This document shows positions 41,775 through 51,383 of a DNA stretch of 64,000 nucleotides, piece by piece. The first letter of the stretch is position 1; each line of letters starts with the position of its first letter. Both the position numbers and the translations under genes were made by a program. The notes under the pieces are model-generated. The model was not told the origin of the DNA and did not search any database. It saw nothing but the letters and a program-made list of their open reading frames with translations. The stretch is from Desulfuromonadales bacterium (lineage in GTDB: Bacteria; Desulfobacterota; Desulfuromonadia; Desulfuromonadales; JAGXHI01): the NCBI GenBank assembly GCA_024636295.1, contig JAGXHI010000062.1, positions 1-64,000 on the forward strand, in the 5' to 3' direction.

Positions 41775-42212
41775 TTATGGCCCGACACGTTCCCCTAATC
41801 GCATTTCCGCTTCAGTTCCTCCAATTCTCTGAGGTGGATGAGGGAGAATTTTTTTTGCGGAGTCTTCCGCCTTTACCGGGGGCGCCCATTCCTGTGCACG
41901 ATTCCTTTTCATCCGGGAAAGAAAATAAACTATAGCCCCTGCAGCCACCAGGGTGGTCATGTAGGGGCGTTTGCGAATGATTCGACCTATGGCCAGCGTC
42001 AGGAGAACCTGGCCGGGTGGAGTGAGGATCATGTCCACAGATCGGGCATAGATCCTCCGGGGGGAGATCCTTTCCTCGATGGCTTCGAGTGTTCGGCGCA
42101 TTTCCTCCATGGTGCGGTCGATATCCTTCTCTATTGCCGCCGAATTTCCTGGATTCTCTCGTGACGCTCTGGAGCGTCTGCTTTTTCCCACTTCATCTTC
42201 CTGCCAGTTCAT
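41775..42212 (-). CDS. DUF3618-like membrane protein
   Basis: A 145-residue protein. AAIEKDIDRTMEEMRRTLEAIEERISP is the DUF3618 pattern (ExxI...M..tl..i...l.P), followed by one hydrophobic segment (RPYMTTLVAAGAIVYFL) and a charged tail. Members occur beside holin-like and YtxH-like stress proteins of the envelope. It overlaps the preceding gene by 20 bases, so both are one operon. Function unknown. Confidence 0.7.
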   Translation of the reverse strand: MNWQEDEVGKSRRSRASRENPGNSAAIEKDIDRTMEEMRRTLEAIEERISPRRIYARSVDMILTPPGQVLLTLAIGRIIRKRPYMTTLVAAGAIVYFLSRMKRNRAQEWAPPVKAEDSAKKILPHPPQRIGGTEAEMRLGERVGP

Positions 42213-42609
42213 GGATCTGCTCCTTGACGAAATTTTTTTCCTGGCGCAGGGTTTCGCTTGTTCGACGGGGCTTCAGATTTTCCGGGCTCAGAGTGCTTCG
42301 AGCCTTCAGCAGGCATCCCAGACTCGCGATTAAAGTGGCGATGGTGACTATCAGGGCGGAAAGCCAGGCCGGGAGAAAGTAGGATAAAGCAATCACCGCC
42401 GTCGCCAGAAGTACTAGAAATCCGGCGAATCCGAAAATAAGGCCGGCAACCAGAGCGATTATGCCTGTTCTGGCCTGGACGGTTTTTTCGGACATTTCCG
42501 TGCGCACCAGATCGAATTCCTGACGAATGAGTTGACGAATTTCCTGGGCGAATTCCATAAAGAGAGATGTCAGACTTTTATCTTCTTTTGCGTTCCGCTG
42601 AGGAGCCAT
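42193..42609 (-). CDS. Phage-holin-superfamily (Holin-X-like) membrane protein
   Basis: A 138-residue protein with a charged amphipathic N-terminus (FAQEIRQLIRQEFDLVRTEM) and two closely spaced membrane helices (GIIALVAGLIFGFAGFLVLL; LSALIVTIATLIASLGCLL). This is the Actinobacterial holin-X / DUF1469 pattern, which despite the name is a chromosomal envelope or stress protein. GGAGG precedes the ATG at 42609. It is co-transcribed with the DUF3618 gene. Confidence 0.75.
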   Translation of the reverse strand: MAPQRNAKEDKSLTSLFMEFAQEIRQLIRQEFDLVRTEMSEKTVQARTGIIALVAGLIFGFAGFLVLLATAVIALSYFLPAWLSALIVTIATLIASLGCLLKARSTLSPENLKPRRTSETLRQEKNFVKEQIHELAGR

Positions 42610-42798
42610 TTCGAACCTCCACGTAATCTCAAGTAAAAACTGTTTTTGCACGTTCTCCTTCAAGACATAACATTCTTTGTCTTCATGTCAATTTACCGCC
42701 TTCTTTTGTCTCCATGAATTGCACAAGGAATCGGTTGACAAAGACCTTTTCCGTTATAGCCTGATCGAAGAAAGAGCATTTCAACATGGAGGTGGTAC

Positions 42799-43265
42799 GT
42801 GGCCAGGATATTGAACATGCTCAAAAGCCTTGCTCATCTCGACGTGGACGCATGGAACGCTTACGGGCAGGTGGTGGAAAAAATCGGAGAAGCGGATATT
42901 CGAACCAAACTGGAAAAATTTCGTGACGACCACCGGAATCATTTTGAAGCCCTTTCTGAGCTTATTGAAAAGTTTGGCGACTCTCCGCCGGAATTTTCCA
43001 GAGACTTCAAAGGGTTTTTAATTGAAGGATTCACTTCCCTCAGGGGTGTGACCGGCACCCAAGGCGCCTTGGAGGCGATGAAAATCAATGAGGAATTAAC
43101 GAACAGGAACTATCACGAGGCCAGCAGGAAACTATCCCTTCCGATGTGAGGAGTATTCTGGAGCGGCATTACGGGGACGAAAGAAAACATCTCGAATATA
43201 TTCGCCAAAAGGCGGGCCTTATCGTTGAGGAGAAGGATACTCCCGAAAGGTCACAATTTTATTGA
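42799..43265 (+). pseudogene. Ferritin-like DUF2383 protein, frameshifted
   Basis: The first 116 residues (ARILNMLKSLAHLDVDAWNA onward) match the PA2169/DUF2383 four-helix family and stop at TGA 43147-43149. The missing end follows in the -1 frame: SDVRSILERHYGDERKHLEY, then IRQKAGLIVEE and a stop at 43263-43265. The shift falls around 43140. No slippery sequence is visible, so this is an indel or an assembly error rather than programmed frameshifting. Confidence 0.75.
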
Positions 43266-43278
43266 ATATTGAGATGTA

Positions 43279-43548
43279 GTGGCTTTCACCTTTATATCTT
43301 TCGATGCCATATTTCCCTTCAGCGCGGTTAAAAGACAGGGCGATTTGCTGGTGGTTGATATCTCCAAGGAAAAATTGGCTACCGCGCCCCGATGGGAGCC
43401 CGGAAGAGACCAGCTGGAATATGAGCGGGGCCTTCATGAATTCTTCGGGGGCGCTCCCTACTGGGAAGCACCGGATCAACTTGAAGAGGCGGAAGAGGTG
43501 AAACCGACAAGGCGAGAGCCGACGATGAAAGAAGATAAGGGCAGATAG
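43279..43548 (+). pseudogene. PRC-barrel domain fragment
   Basis: The frame encodes FPFSAVKRQGDLLVVDISKE and KLATAPRWEPG, the second half of a PRC-barrel domain as found in stress-associated envelope proteins. The first half is lacking; the residues before it (AFTFISFDA) do not fit the family. It may be translated from GTG 43279 but is probably a remnant. It lies between two other degraded or small genes. Confidence 0.55.
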
Positions 43549-43609
43549 CAGGAAAAAGAATAAATAGGAGACATATTCGATGAAAGAACGGAAAGGACAG
43601 GTGATAAAC

Positions 43610-44155
43610 TCAGATTGTTGAATTTTCCTTCGGAGCCACCCCCATCTCAAAAGCATTGAGAGTAAACGCGACCAGGGCGTAATAGCCGATAATCCCGATT
43701 GCCTCTACGAGCGCCTGGTTCCCGAACGATTTTTTTGCGAGGTCAAACAGCTCTTCGTCGATACGGTTTGTCCTTAACAGTTGTATGGCCATCATGTGCA
43801 GAATGCTCATTCTGTCATCTTCGAAGGTGGGTGTTTTCAATGTGCGGATCAAGTCGATCGTTTCTTCATCAATGCCCGATTTCAAGGCAATCGGTTCATG
43901 AATCTGCTGTTCTCCATCGCAGCGATAATGGGCGGCGACGCAAAGAATCAACAGTTCGGACTCCCTGAGTGACAGCGATGTTCCATAGCGACAAAATGCA
44001 CCCAGTCGTTCTGCCGGACTTGCGAATTCAGGGCTGTGCAGCCAGGCGAGAAACGGACCGTCCAGATTCCCGCGAGAGAGCTGAATTGATTTAAAAATTT
44101 TTCGTTGCTCCATCGATAACTCTGATAATGCAGGAAGGGGCAATCGTGATTTCAT
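43610..44155 (-). CDS. Carboxymuconolactone decarboxylase-family protein
   Basis: A 181-residue AhpD-like helical protein: FLAWLHSPEFASPAERLGAF, LSLRESELLILCVAAHYRCD and a closing ALVEAIGIIGYYALVAFTLN. The usual CxxC pair of peroxidase-type members is absent (VAAHYRCDGEQQIHEP has one Cys), so it resembles the decarboxylase-like branch. Substrate unknown. It is intact while its upstream neighbour, a TRAP permease, is broken, which suggests it once formed part of a catabolic operon. Confidence 0.75.
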   Translation of the reverse strand: MKSRLPLPALSELSMEQRKIFKSIQLSRGNLDGPFLAWLHSPEFASPAERLGAFCRYGTSLSLRESELLILCVAAHYRCDGEQQIHEPIALKSGIDEETIDLIRTLKTPTFEDDRMSILHMMAIQLLRTNRIDEELFDLAKKSFGNQALVEAIGIIGYYALVAFTLNAFEMGVAPKENSTI

Positions 44156-44224
44156 CGGCTATACCTTTTATCTTCTACAGGATTCACCACAAGGAAATAT
44201 CGTCGCCGAGATTCAGGCCGGTCA

Positions 44225-45377
44225 TTAACCAGGCAAAACGCTGGACTCCTGCCCTGATACCAGACGTCTCCTGCTCCAGCAGAAAACAGTCACGCCCATA
44301 ATCAGCGCCAGCCCCAGGGAATCCCCAAGCAATCCAGGCATGATCATCATTATCGCGCCGGTAAACAAGGTGAGCCGCAGGAAAATGTTCATAACTATGA
44401 ACAACCAGCCGATCAGCGCCGCAGCCAGAGCCAGCACCCCGATGAATGCGGCTGCCGTGTCCACGATCATTTGAGAAACCGGTCCGATACCCAGCAACGC
44501 AGGACTGAAAACGAATATGAACGGGATAATAAAACTCGCCAGACCAAGCCTCAGGGCTGTAAGACTGGTTTTCCACGGATCAGCGTTAGCAATGGCTGCA
44601 GCCGCATATGAAGCAAGCGCCACGGGTGGCGTTATGGCAGAAATCCCTGCGCAGTACATCACAAAAAGATGCGCGGCCAGATCCGGAACGCCAACATCTA
44701 TCAATCCCGGTGCGAGGAGCACCGCAAGAATGATGTAGGCCGCAGGCGTTGGCATCCCCATCCCCAGGATAATGCCGCAAAACATGGTCAGAACCAGGAG
44801 AAGGGAAAGATAGCCATGAGAAAAATTTAAGACCATGGAACTCATTCTCAGGCCAAGACCGGTTTGCGTGACGACCCCGACTATGATGCCTCCAACAGCA
44901 CTTGCAATCGTGATCTGGGCAATGACCCGTGGGGCATCGTCCATGGCTTTCAGGCAATTGGCAAAAAAATCCGAACGTCTCTTCGGTTCAAAGATGATCT
45001 GGGTTAAAACGAGTGTTCCCAACGCATAAAGAGCTGCCAGAGTGGGAGAATATCCCGAAGAAAGGACAACAAGCATCACCACAACGGACATCAGCAGATA
45101 GCCCCGTTGCTTGATGACCAGCAGTGCGGATTCACTGCTCCCCTCGGCTTTGAGACAAAGAACGTCGTGCTTCAAAATGAACCATTGCAAGAACCGAAAT
45201 AAAATACAGAATGGCGGGAATAATGGCAGCACGTGCTATGTCTATGTAGGGGATGCCGATAAATTCCGCCATGATGAAAGCAGCCGAACCCATAACCGGA
45301 GGCATGAACTGTCCCCCCGATGAGGCCACTGCCTCGACACCGGCGGAAAAGCGTCCGGTAAATCCTGCCTTACGCAT
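44225..45377 (-). pseudogene. TRAP transporter fused permease, truncated and frameshifted
   Basis: Minus-strand fragments of a TAXI-type 4TM/12TM permease. 45132-45377 encodes VEAVASSGGQFMPPVMGSAA, FIMAEFIGIPYI and VLAMVHFEARR; the continuation is in another frame from about 45160 to 44225 (LKAEGSSESALLVIKQRG, GIILGMGMPTPAAYIILAVL, CAGISAITPPVALASYAAA). The N-terminal third or more is missing at the upstream end. Deletion plus frameshift make it non-functional. No periplasmic binding protein gene is present. Confidence 0.85.
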
Positions 45378-45702
45378 TCTTAATCCCGGTTGTGTGGTTG
45401 ACCCTCCTTTGGCGGGATAACCAGAGGAAAGGTGGGGAGGGAGTGCCTGCCTGCCTGAAGAACGAGTCAGCTGTCTGGACTTCTTTCGACCACAAAATGA
45501 ACCTGGAAATCGGAATTGTGCAGAGTCTGCGGTTGGATTTCAGCTCATATCATAAAATAAAACTTAGTTTTATAGAGGATGAATGTCAAGGCAAATTAAC
45601 GTCATCCAAGAGATTGTCACCTTCTGGCTTTTCCCTGCCCAGGATTGATCCGCTGGGGAAATCGATTAAAATGAAACGAAAGCATCTTCAGGGGGATGAT
45701 CT
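45378..45702. other. Intergenic region with palindrome ATAAAAC-TTA-GTTTTAT
   Basis: No gene seen. A perfect 7-3-7 inverted repeat lies at 45557-45573 about 130 bases upstream of the oxidoreductase; it could be a TetR-type operator or a leftover of the broken TRAP locus. GGGGG ahead of the GTG at 45703 is the ribosome site of the next gene. Confidence 0.4.
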
Positions 45703-47130
45703 GTGGGGGAAGACGGATATGCAGGAGAGGGCGAAACGGTGGTAGTCGGATCGGGTCCGAACGGGCTGGCTGCGGCCATTGTCATGGCTTGTGCTGGAAG
45801 GCGGGTCACGGTGGTGGAGAGCGGAGACACCCTTGGTGGCGGAATGCGATCGGCTCCGCTGACCCTGCCGGGATTCGTTCACGATATCTGCTCGGCGATT
45901 CATCCCCTGGGAGCGGGTTCTACCTTTTTCAGAAGCCTTTCACTTGAACAAGAGGGGCTTGAATGGATCCATCCCGCCGCACCTCTGGCGCATCCGATGG
46001 ATGGAGATCCAGCCATTCTCCTGGAGAAGGATCTGAAGGCGACTTCCATCAACCTGGAGGTCGACGGAGAATCATATGTGAAACTCCTCGAACCATTTAT
46101 CCGCTCCTGGGAGGATCTGTCTCAGGAAATCCTCGCCCCGGTTCATCTGCCCAGTCATCCTCTGCTGCTGGCGCGGTTTTCCTGTTTCGCCCTTCGCTCC
46201 GCTCGTGGACTGGCCGAAAGCACGTTTTGCGGAGAGCGAGCCCGCGCTCTTTTCGCCGGACTGGCGGCCCACTCTTTCCTACCTCTCGAACGCCCCGTAT
46301 CGGCCGCTTTCGGATTGATACTGGGAATGACCGCGCACGCCGCAGGATGGCCCGTCGCGAGGGGTGGATCGCAGCAGATTGCCGATGCTCTGGCCGCCAG
46401 ACTGCAATCCAGAGGGGGCCGGATCATCCTTGGGAAAAAAATCGAGTCATTGGACCAGCTATCCGGAGCCAAAACGATTCTCTTCGATATTTCCCCCCGG
46501 GAGGTTCTGAAACTCGCCGGAGACCGGATGTCGGCCATGCGGAGGGAAGCATTCCGGCGCTATCGTTACGGACCAGGTGCGTTCAAGGTGGACTGGGCGC
46601 TGGCAGGACCCATTCCGTGGCGAGACCAGGCGTGTCTCCGGGCCGGCACGCTTCATCTTGGAGGAACTCTGGCAGAGATCGCCGAGGGAGAACGGGAGGT
46701 CTGGGAGGGAAAACATCCGGAAAAGCCTTTCGTCATACTGGCCCAGCAGAGTCTTTTCGATCCTACACGGGCGCCTGCGGGCCATCAGACAGGATGGGCC
46801 TACTGTCATGTTCCAAACGGTTCGGACGTGGACATGACCGAACGGATCGAAAATCAGGTGGAGCGTTTCGCCCCCGGATTCCGCGATCTAATCCTTAAAC
46901 GGTTCACCCGCACCGCGGCCGAATTCGAGGGATACAATGCGAACTACGTGGGGGGCGACATCAATGGCGGAGTACAGGACGCTTCCCAGCTCTTTGCACG
47001 CCCCGCTCTGCGGTTAAACCCGTATTTCATCTCAAAAGGAATGTATCTCTGCTCTTCCTCCACCCCTCCGGGCGGCGGTGTTCACGGCATGTGCGGGGTC
47101 CATGCCGCCCATGCTGCCCTGAAGGAATAA
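45703..47130 (+). CDS. FAD-dependent oxidoreductase (CrtI/phytoene-desaturase-like)
   Basis: A 475-residue flavoprotein. The dinucleotide-binding motif is VVVGSGPNGLAAAIVMA with the second Glu in VTVVESGDTLGGGMRS; the C-terminus has the family ending SSTPPGGGVHGMCG. The length and QPSLFDP-like ILAQQSLFDPTRAP fit the NAD(P)/FAD-dependent 'phytoene dehydrogenase-related' group (COG1233), whose substrates are mostly unknown. No carotenoid genes lie nearby, so a carotenoid role is not supported. Confidence 0.8.
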   Translation: MGEDGYAGEGETVVVGSGPNGLAAAIVMACAGRRVTVVESGDTLGGGMRSAPLTLPGFVHDICSAIHPLGAGSTFFRSLSLEQEGLEWIHPAAPLAHPMDGDPAILLEKDLKATSINLEVDGESYVKLLEPFIRSWEDLSQEILAPVHLPSHPLLLARFSCFALRSARGLAESTFCGERARALFAGLAAHSFLPLERPVSAAFGLILGMTAHAAGWPVARGGSQQIADALAARLQSRGGRIILGKKIESLDQLSGAKTILFDISPREVLKLAGDRMSAMRREAFRRYRYGPGAFKVDWALAGPIPWRDQACLRAGTLHLGGTLAEIAEGEREVWEGKHPEKPFVILAQQSLFDPTRAPAGHQTGWAYCHVPNGSDVDMTERIENQVERFAPGFRDLILKRFTRTAAEFEGYNANYVGGDINGGVQDASQLFARPALRLNPYFISKGMYLCSSSTPPGGGVHGMCGVHAAHAALKE

Positions 47131-47279
47131 ATGGCCCGGCACTCGCCCGTCAACCGAGACTCATTACCACTTACATCCAGTTTTTTGCCGCCGAGACGCT
47201 GTGCTCTTCCCGCAGGCGCGTCCTTTCTTTAAGGAATCCCTCCTTAAGGCGTTTGTATCCTCACCACTGAGGGTGTCAT

Positions 47280-47630
47280 TCAGTGAAGCGAATCCTTCGG
47301 GGATTTCCTCAGGGGAATGATTTTGGCGGAAGAGCGGTTTTCTTTTAGTTCGGCAATCACCCGGTCCGGCTCGCTGATGGTCTTCTGAAATTTCAGCACT
47401 CCTTCCCAGAACAGCTCCACCATTCGATTCATTCGGGAAACAGGATCCTTGTATCGCCTTAACTCGGCATCGATCCTGAACTGAAGTCCGTGAGCACGGG
47501 AGCGATGTTCCGGAGGAAACTCCTCAATGGCCTCCTCGATCAGAATTTTCCTCTGGCGCTCGAACTCTGCGGGATCCTTGCGGTAGAGATCCCCCAGGTG
47601 AGCGATGCGATCACTAAACTGGTCGGGCAT
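47280..47630 (-). CDS. DUF3135-like protein
   Basis: A 116-residue protein: MPDQFSDRIAHLGDLYRKDP, AEFERQRKILIEEAIEEFP, RAHGLQFRIDAELRRYKDP match the DUF3135 pattern of a small helical protein. GGGAGG lies 6 bases before the ATG at 47630. No function is known for the family. It stands alone between the oxidoreductase and the HIT gene, with about 80 AT-rich bases upstream. Confidence 0.65.
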   Translation of the reverse strand: MPDQFSDRIAHLGDLYRKDPAEFERQRKILIEEAIEEFPPEHRSRAHGLQFRIDAELRRYKDPVSRMNRMVELFWEGVLKFQKTISEPDRVIAELKENRSSAKIIPLRKSPKDSLH

Positions 47631-47713
47631 GCCTGTTCCTCCCTGCGTGTGCAATAATATTAAAAATACTAAATATTATATAAACTGCAAGCGAGAGAGG
47701 AGTATTGTTGCGA

Positions 47714-48064
47714 TCAGCCCGGAGGCCAGGAAAAGTTTCGTCCGCCCAGAAGGTGAAAGTGGATGTGCCAGACCGATTGGCCGGCTCCTTCGTTGCAGTT
47801 GTTGACAACTCGAAAGCCCTGATCGGCGAAACCCCGATCACGTGCAAGCTTTCCTGCCACCTGGAAAACATGCCCCACCATTTCGGTATCGGCGTCGCTC
47901 AGATCCAGGGTGGTACGCACGTGTTTGCGCGGAAAGATCAGATAATGGTGGGGCGCTTGCGGATTGATATCCTCAATGGCCGTTACCTTCTCATCCTCGT
48001 ACACCACCTTGGCCGGGATTTCTCCGGCCATGATTTTACAGAAAACACAATTGTCCGGCATCAT
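47714..48064 (-). CDS. HIT-family (histidine triad) nucleotide-binding protein
   Basis: A 116-residue HinT-like protein. The N-terminal CVFCKIMAGEIPAKVVYEDE and C-terminal triad WHIHFHLLGG (HxHxH) are diagnostic. HinT-type enzymes hydrolyse purine nucleoside phosphoramidates; the zinc-binding CxxC is present. The gene start overlaps the end of the upstream ATPase gene by 29 bases. Confidence 0.93.
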   Translation of the reverse strand: MMPDNCVFCKIMAGEIPAKVVYEDEKVTAIEDINPQAPHHYLIFPRKHVRTTLDLSDADTEMVGHVFQVAGKLARDRGFADQGFRVVNNCNEGAGQSVWHIHFHLLGGRNFSWPPG

Positions 48065-50252
48065 CGCTCCTTTGCTCCTCCCGAGGAGGTTTTGTTAAAG
48101 GACGGTTCAAGGATATCACATGCCAGCGGTCACGGGCGGCGGTCCGAAGGAGGTTTTCATCATGGCTCAGAAGGATCACCTGGTGTTCAGAGGAGAGGCG
48201 CTCCAGGATCTTCAAGGCTTCCGCACGTCGCAGTTGATCGAAATTTACAAACGGATCGTCAAGGAGGAGCGGCAGGCGCCGACCCCGTGACAAGTGCCCC
48301 GTCAGGGCCAGACGCACCGCGAAATACAGTGCGTCGATCGTTCCCCGGCTGTAGCGCTCCGCCGGCCGCCATGTTCCACCGCGATCCTTCAGAAAAATCG
48401 AGAAATCCTCCTCCAGGCGGATTTCTCCGTACCGGCCGCGGGTGGTGATCTCCAGATACTCACCGATCCGGGAGGCGAACCGGTCCAGATAGGAGCGGCG
48501 GAATTCCTGCACCGTCTCAGTCAGAAGTTCGCAGGCGGCTGCGAGAGCTCTTTTCCGGCGGACCAGAAAATTTTCCCTTTCACGCAACTGCTCTCCCTCT
48601 TCCTCGATTTTACGAAGATCTCCGAGTTCACCCGCCAGAGCGGCCTCCCGACGTGCCAGTTCCAGAAGTTCCTTTTCCCTGTTTTGGATGTCCTCTCCCA
48701 ATTCCTCCAGTTTCCGTTGCGCTTCGGGCAAATCCTCCGGGGACAGGGCCGGTGAGGTGTGAAGGGGTTCTTCTTTTTCTCGGCGCTCGTCCAGTACGGC
48801 AAGATCCCGGGTGACTTCCTCCTTCTCCCGGGTCATGATCTCTCCTTCATCCAGTGCATGAAGTGCGCTCTCGATACGGTTCAATTCCGAAAGGAGGTCC
48901 TGGTGGCGAGGCAGATTTTTCTGCATCTTCACAATTTCCACCGCCGACGGCGATAGACCAACTGCTTCAAACCTGTCATCGAGCGTCGCCATGCGGGCCT
49001 GCGCCTCTTCGCGCCGTCCTTCGATCGCCTGAGCTTGACCCTTGATGCGGCTTTGTTCCGATTGCTCCCGTGACAGGCGGATGAAAAAAGGAATCCATAC
49101 CGCCAGCGCTGCTGCTCCGGCAATGGAAAAAATGACAGTAAGGTTTTCCCGCAGAAACCCGGACAATACCCCACAAGCAAACAGTAGGATTAAGGAAACC
49201 GCCGCAAAAGGAAGCCAGGATGGGGGGCGGCGCTGTAGTAGCTGCTCCCGCAAGGCTGCAGATTCCTTCTGAAGCCCCACCATATCGAGACGGACCTTCT
49301 CCGCCTCTGACAGAATGTGCAGCAGGTCATCGGGAATACGGTGGGGAAGGCCGGTCGTCGACAGCTCCTTTTCAATCTTTTCACGACGCTGCTTCAGTTC
49401 GGAAATCTTTTCCGTCTGTCGGGCGAGGCGTCCATAATTCTTCTGGAGAAGCTTTTCCTTTTCTTCGGAATGGTAGCGGCGACGGATGTAGCCCAGGTAT
49501 CGCTCTCCCTTGGCAAATTCAGCCTGATCGGTTTCGATGGATTTTTTCAGTTCCTCCATTCGCTCTCGAATGCGGTGGATTTCCTGAAGCCCTTCGCCCG
49601 CTTCCCGCCACTGAAGCTCCAGAGCTTCCATCCGTGTCCGGATTTCGTCCAGTTCGCGGTCCTTGGTTTTGTCCTTGCCCCAGGGGTTGGCGCGGGTAAT
49701 GGAGAAGTAATCCCGTGAAAGGGAGTCCAGGACCTGATCATAGTCGATTTCGTCAGACCCGGAGAGCAGGGATTTGATTCTGGCGGTAAGGCCCCCTCGG
49801 TCGAGGATCGCCAGGCTGCCCTGACCAAAGAAGAGTGAAGAACGGAAAATCTCCTCCTCGGCAAATCCCAGATGCTCGAAAAGCCGGTCGATATATTCGG
49901 CGCGCTCCGAGGAACGGCCCAGGGGAGCAGCTTTCCCTTCGAAAGAATAGAGGGTCTGGTACAATTCGTCCTGTTCGGTCAGGGTGACCCGGTCCGAGAG
50001 AATATCCCGCTCTATGCGCAGCGTCCGGTCGCGGCCGTTGAGAACCAGACTGGTCTGGCTGATGCCGTGTTTGCCCCAGGGTTTGAAGCGCTCCTTTTCG
50101 CGTAAACCGAAAAGTGCCGCCGGAATGGCCTCCATCAGGGTTGATTTTCCGGCTTCGTTAGGTCCGGCGATCAGGTTCATGCCTCGTCGAAATTCGAAAG
50201 AGGCTTCCTCGAATTTTCCGAAACCCTTCAGCTCAAGGCTGCGAAGAATCAT
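48036..50252 (-). CDS. YhaN-like AAA+/SMC-type ATPase
   Basis: A 738-residue SbcC/RecN-like protein. Walker A is GPNEAGKSTLMEAI after the typical LELKGFGKFEEASFEF start; the C-terminal ABC signature region YSRGTIDALYFAVRLAL and Walker B LPLLLDDPFVNFD close the head. Long coiled coils lie between. In the middle (about 345-400) there are two hydrophobic helices (WLPFAAVSLILLFACGVLSG, VIFSIAGAAALAVWIPFFI), as in B. subtilis YhaN, so the coil apex may sit in the membrane. It overlaps the nuclease gene by 4 bases. Confidence 0.85.
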   Translation of the reverse strand: MILRSLELKGFGKFEEASFEFRRGMNLIAGPNEAGKSTLMEAIPAALFGLREKERFKPWGKHGISQTSLVLNGRDRTLRIERDILSDRVTLTEQDELYQTLYSFEGKAAPLGRSSERAEYIDRLFEHLGFAEEEIFRSSLFFGQGSLAILDRGGLTARIKSLLSGSDEIDYDQVLDSLSRDYFSITRANPWGKDKTKDRELDEIRTRMEALELQWREAGEGLQEIHRIRERMEELKKSIETDQAEFAKGERYLGYIRRRYHSEEKEKLLQKNYGRLARQTEKISELKQRREKIEKELSTTGLPHRIPDDLLHILSEAEKVRLDMVGLQKESAALREQLLQRRPPSWLPFAAVSLILLFACGVLSGFLRENLTVIFSIAGAAALAVWIPFFIRLSREQSEQSRIKGQAQAIEGRREEAQARMATLDDRFEAVGLSPSAVEIVKMQKNLPRHQDLLSELNRIESALHALDEGEIMTREKEEVTRDLAVLDERREKEEPLHTSPALSPEDLPEAQRKLEELGEDIQNREKELLELARREAALAGELGDLRKIEEEGEQLRERENFLVRRKRALAAACELLTETVQEFRRSYLDRFASRIGEYLEITTRGRYGEIRLEEDFSIFLKDRGGTWRPAERYSRGTIDALYFAVRLALTGHLSRGRRLPLLLDDPFVNFDQLRRAEALKILERLSSEHQVILLSHDENLLRTAARDRWHVISLNRPLTKPPREEQRSDDAGQLCFL

Positions 50253-51382
50253 TGGCTGCCTCCATCGAAAGCGCGAAAACGAACAAGAACTTCCCTGAAA
50301 GCTTCTTCCATAACTGGCCGCTCTTCTTCCGGCATATCCTCCATCAGGCGTCGAACCCGTTGGACAAAAAGGCCTCGGATGGTTTGCTCACTCTCGATGC
50401 GACGGGCGAAGTGGCTGTCGAAAAGCTGCGTTCGGTCCTGAAGGTCAAGATGGAAGAAGTCACCGGCACAGCGCGATGTCAGGCGATCCAGGACGATAGG
50501 GGCCTCTACGATACCGGTCATGGTCAGACGGAGAAGGAGGTCCGGATCGCCGAGGGCGGAGATCCGGGCAGCGGCCTCCGATTCCTCCCGGCATCCGGCG
50601 ATATCCAGCGTCCGCTCTTCAAGGGTGCGGTGCTGAACGGGAATTTTCTCGATAAAGGCGTTTTCCGGCTCGATATGCACAAGGGCGCAATAACGGGGGC
50701 CATTTTCTCCGAAGCGCCGGCCTTCAGGTGACCCGGGGTAACATGCGTAGCGTCGATTCCCTTCCTCCAGGACTTCAAAAGAGTGGTAATGTCCCAGGGC
50801 CATGTAATCCAGATTCCACGTTTTCAGATCTTCCATGGAAAAGGGCAGGTCCTTGGCCCGGTGTTCCCATTCGGGGTTTCCTTTTCTGGAGCCGTGCAGC
50901 AGCCCGAGGTGAATGCCTTCCTGGGGGCGACGGCGCATTCCGGCCATGGCATTTTCCGAGGCGAAGCCCTGAAAGGCGAAGCCGTAAAGGTAAACCGGAA
51001 TCTCCCGGATGAGAATTTCAATCGGCTCCCGGAGGGCGGGGCTGTTAAGGACGATCGCTCCGGGGAATTCGGGGTGCCGGTAAATGGAATCACGGAGGAC
51101 GGTGTGGTCGTGAGTCCCCGGCAGGAGAACGGTAGGTATCCCCCGATCCGCCAATCGTCTGACCCCCGCCTGTACCGCTCCGATCAGTGCGACGTCGGGT
51201 CGCGGATGGTCGAAAAGATCTCCGGCAATCAGAAAAAGATCCACCTCATTCTTGATCGCCAGGGCCAGGAGACGCTCGAAAGTTCGCAGGAGATCCTTCT
51301 GGCGGATCGGCTCTTTTTCTCCCAATGAGGGAAAGCGTGAGCCGAGGTGGAGGTCAGCGATATGCAGAACTTTTATTTTCAT
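50249..51382 (-). CDS. YhaO-like DNA repair exonuclease (SbcD/Mre11 type)
   Basis: A 377-residue metallophosphoesterase. Metal motifs: HIADLHLGS, LIAGDLFDH, LLPGTHD and ALGHYHSF. Its ATGA overlap with the downstream ATPase shows that the two form one complex of the Mre11-Rad50 kind. The C-terminal 120 residues would bind the ATPase coil base. Repair of DNA ends is the known role of the family. Confidence 0.88.
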   Translation of the reverse strand: MKIKVLHIADLHLGSRFPSLGEKEPIRQKDLLRTFERLLALAIKNEVDLFLIAGDLFDHPRPDVALIGAVQAGVRRLADRGIPTVLLPGTHDHTVLRDSIYRHPEFPGAIVLNSPALREPIEILIREIPVYLYGFAFQGFASENAMAGMRRRPQEGIHLGLLHGSRKGNPEWEHRAKDLPFSMEDLKTWNLDYMALGHYHSFEVLEEGNRRYACYPGSPEGRRFGENGPRYCALVHIEPENAFIEKIPVQHRTLEERTLDIAGCREESEAAARISALGDPDLLLRLTMTGIVEAPIVLDRLTSRCAGDFFHLDLQDRTQLFDSHFARRIESEQTIRGLFVQRVRRLMEDMPEEERPVMEEAFREVLVRFRAFDGGSQ

Positions 51383-51383
51383 A

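Noticed and set aside
42735-42760. TTGACA/TATAGC promoter before the ferritin-like gene
   Set aside because: The spacer is only 14 bases, too short for a normal sigma70 promoter.
43130-43150. Programmed frameshift in the ferritin-like gene
   Set aside because: No heptamer slippery site or downstream structure was seen, and the neighbours are also degraded.
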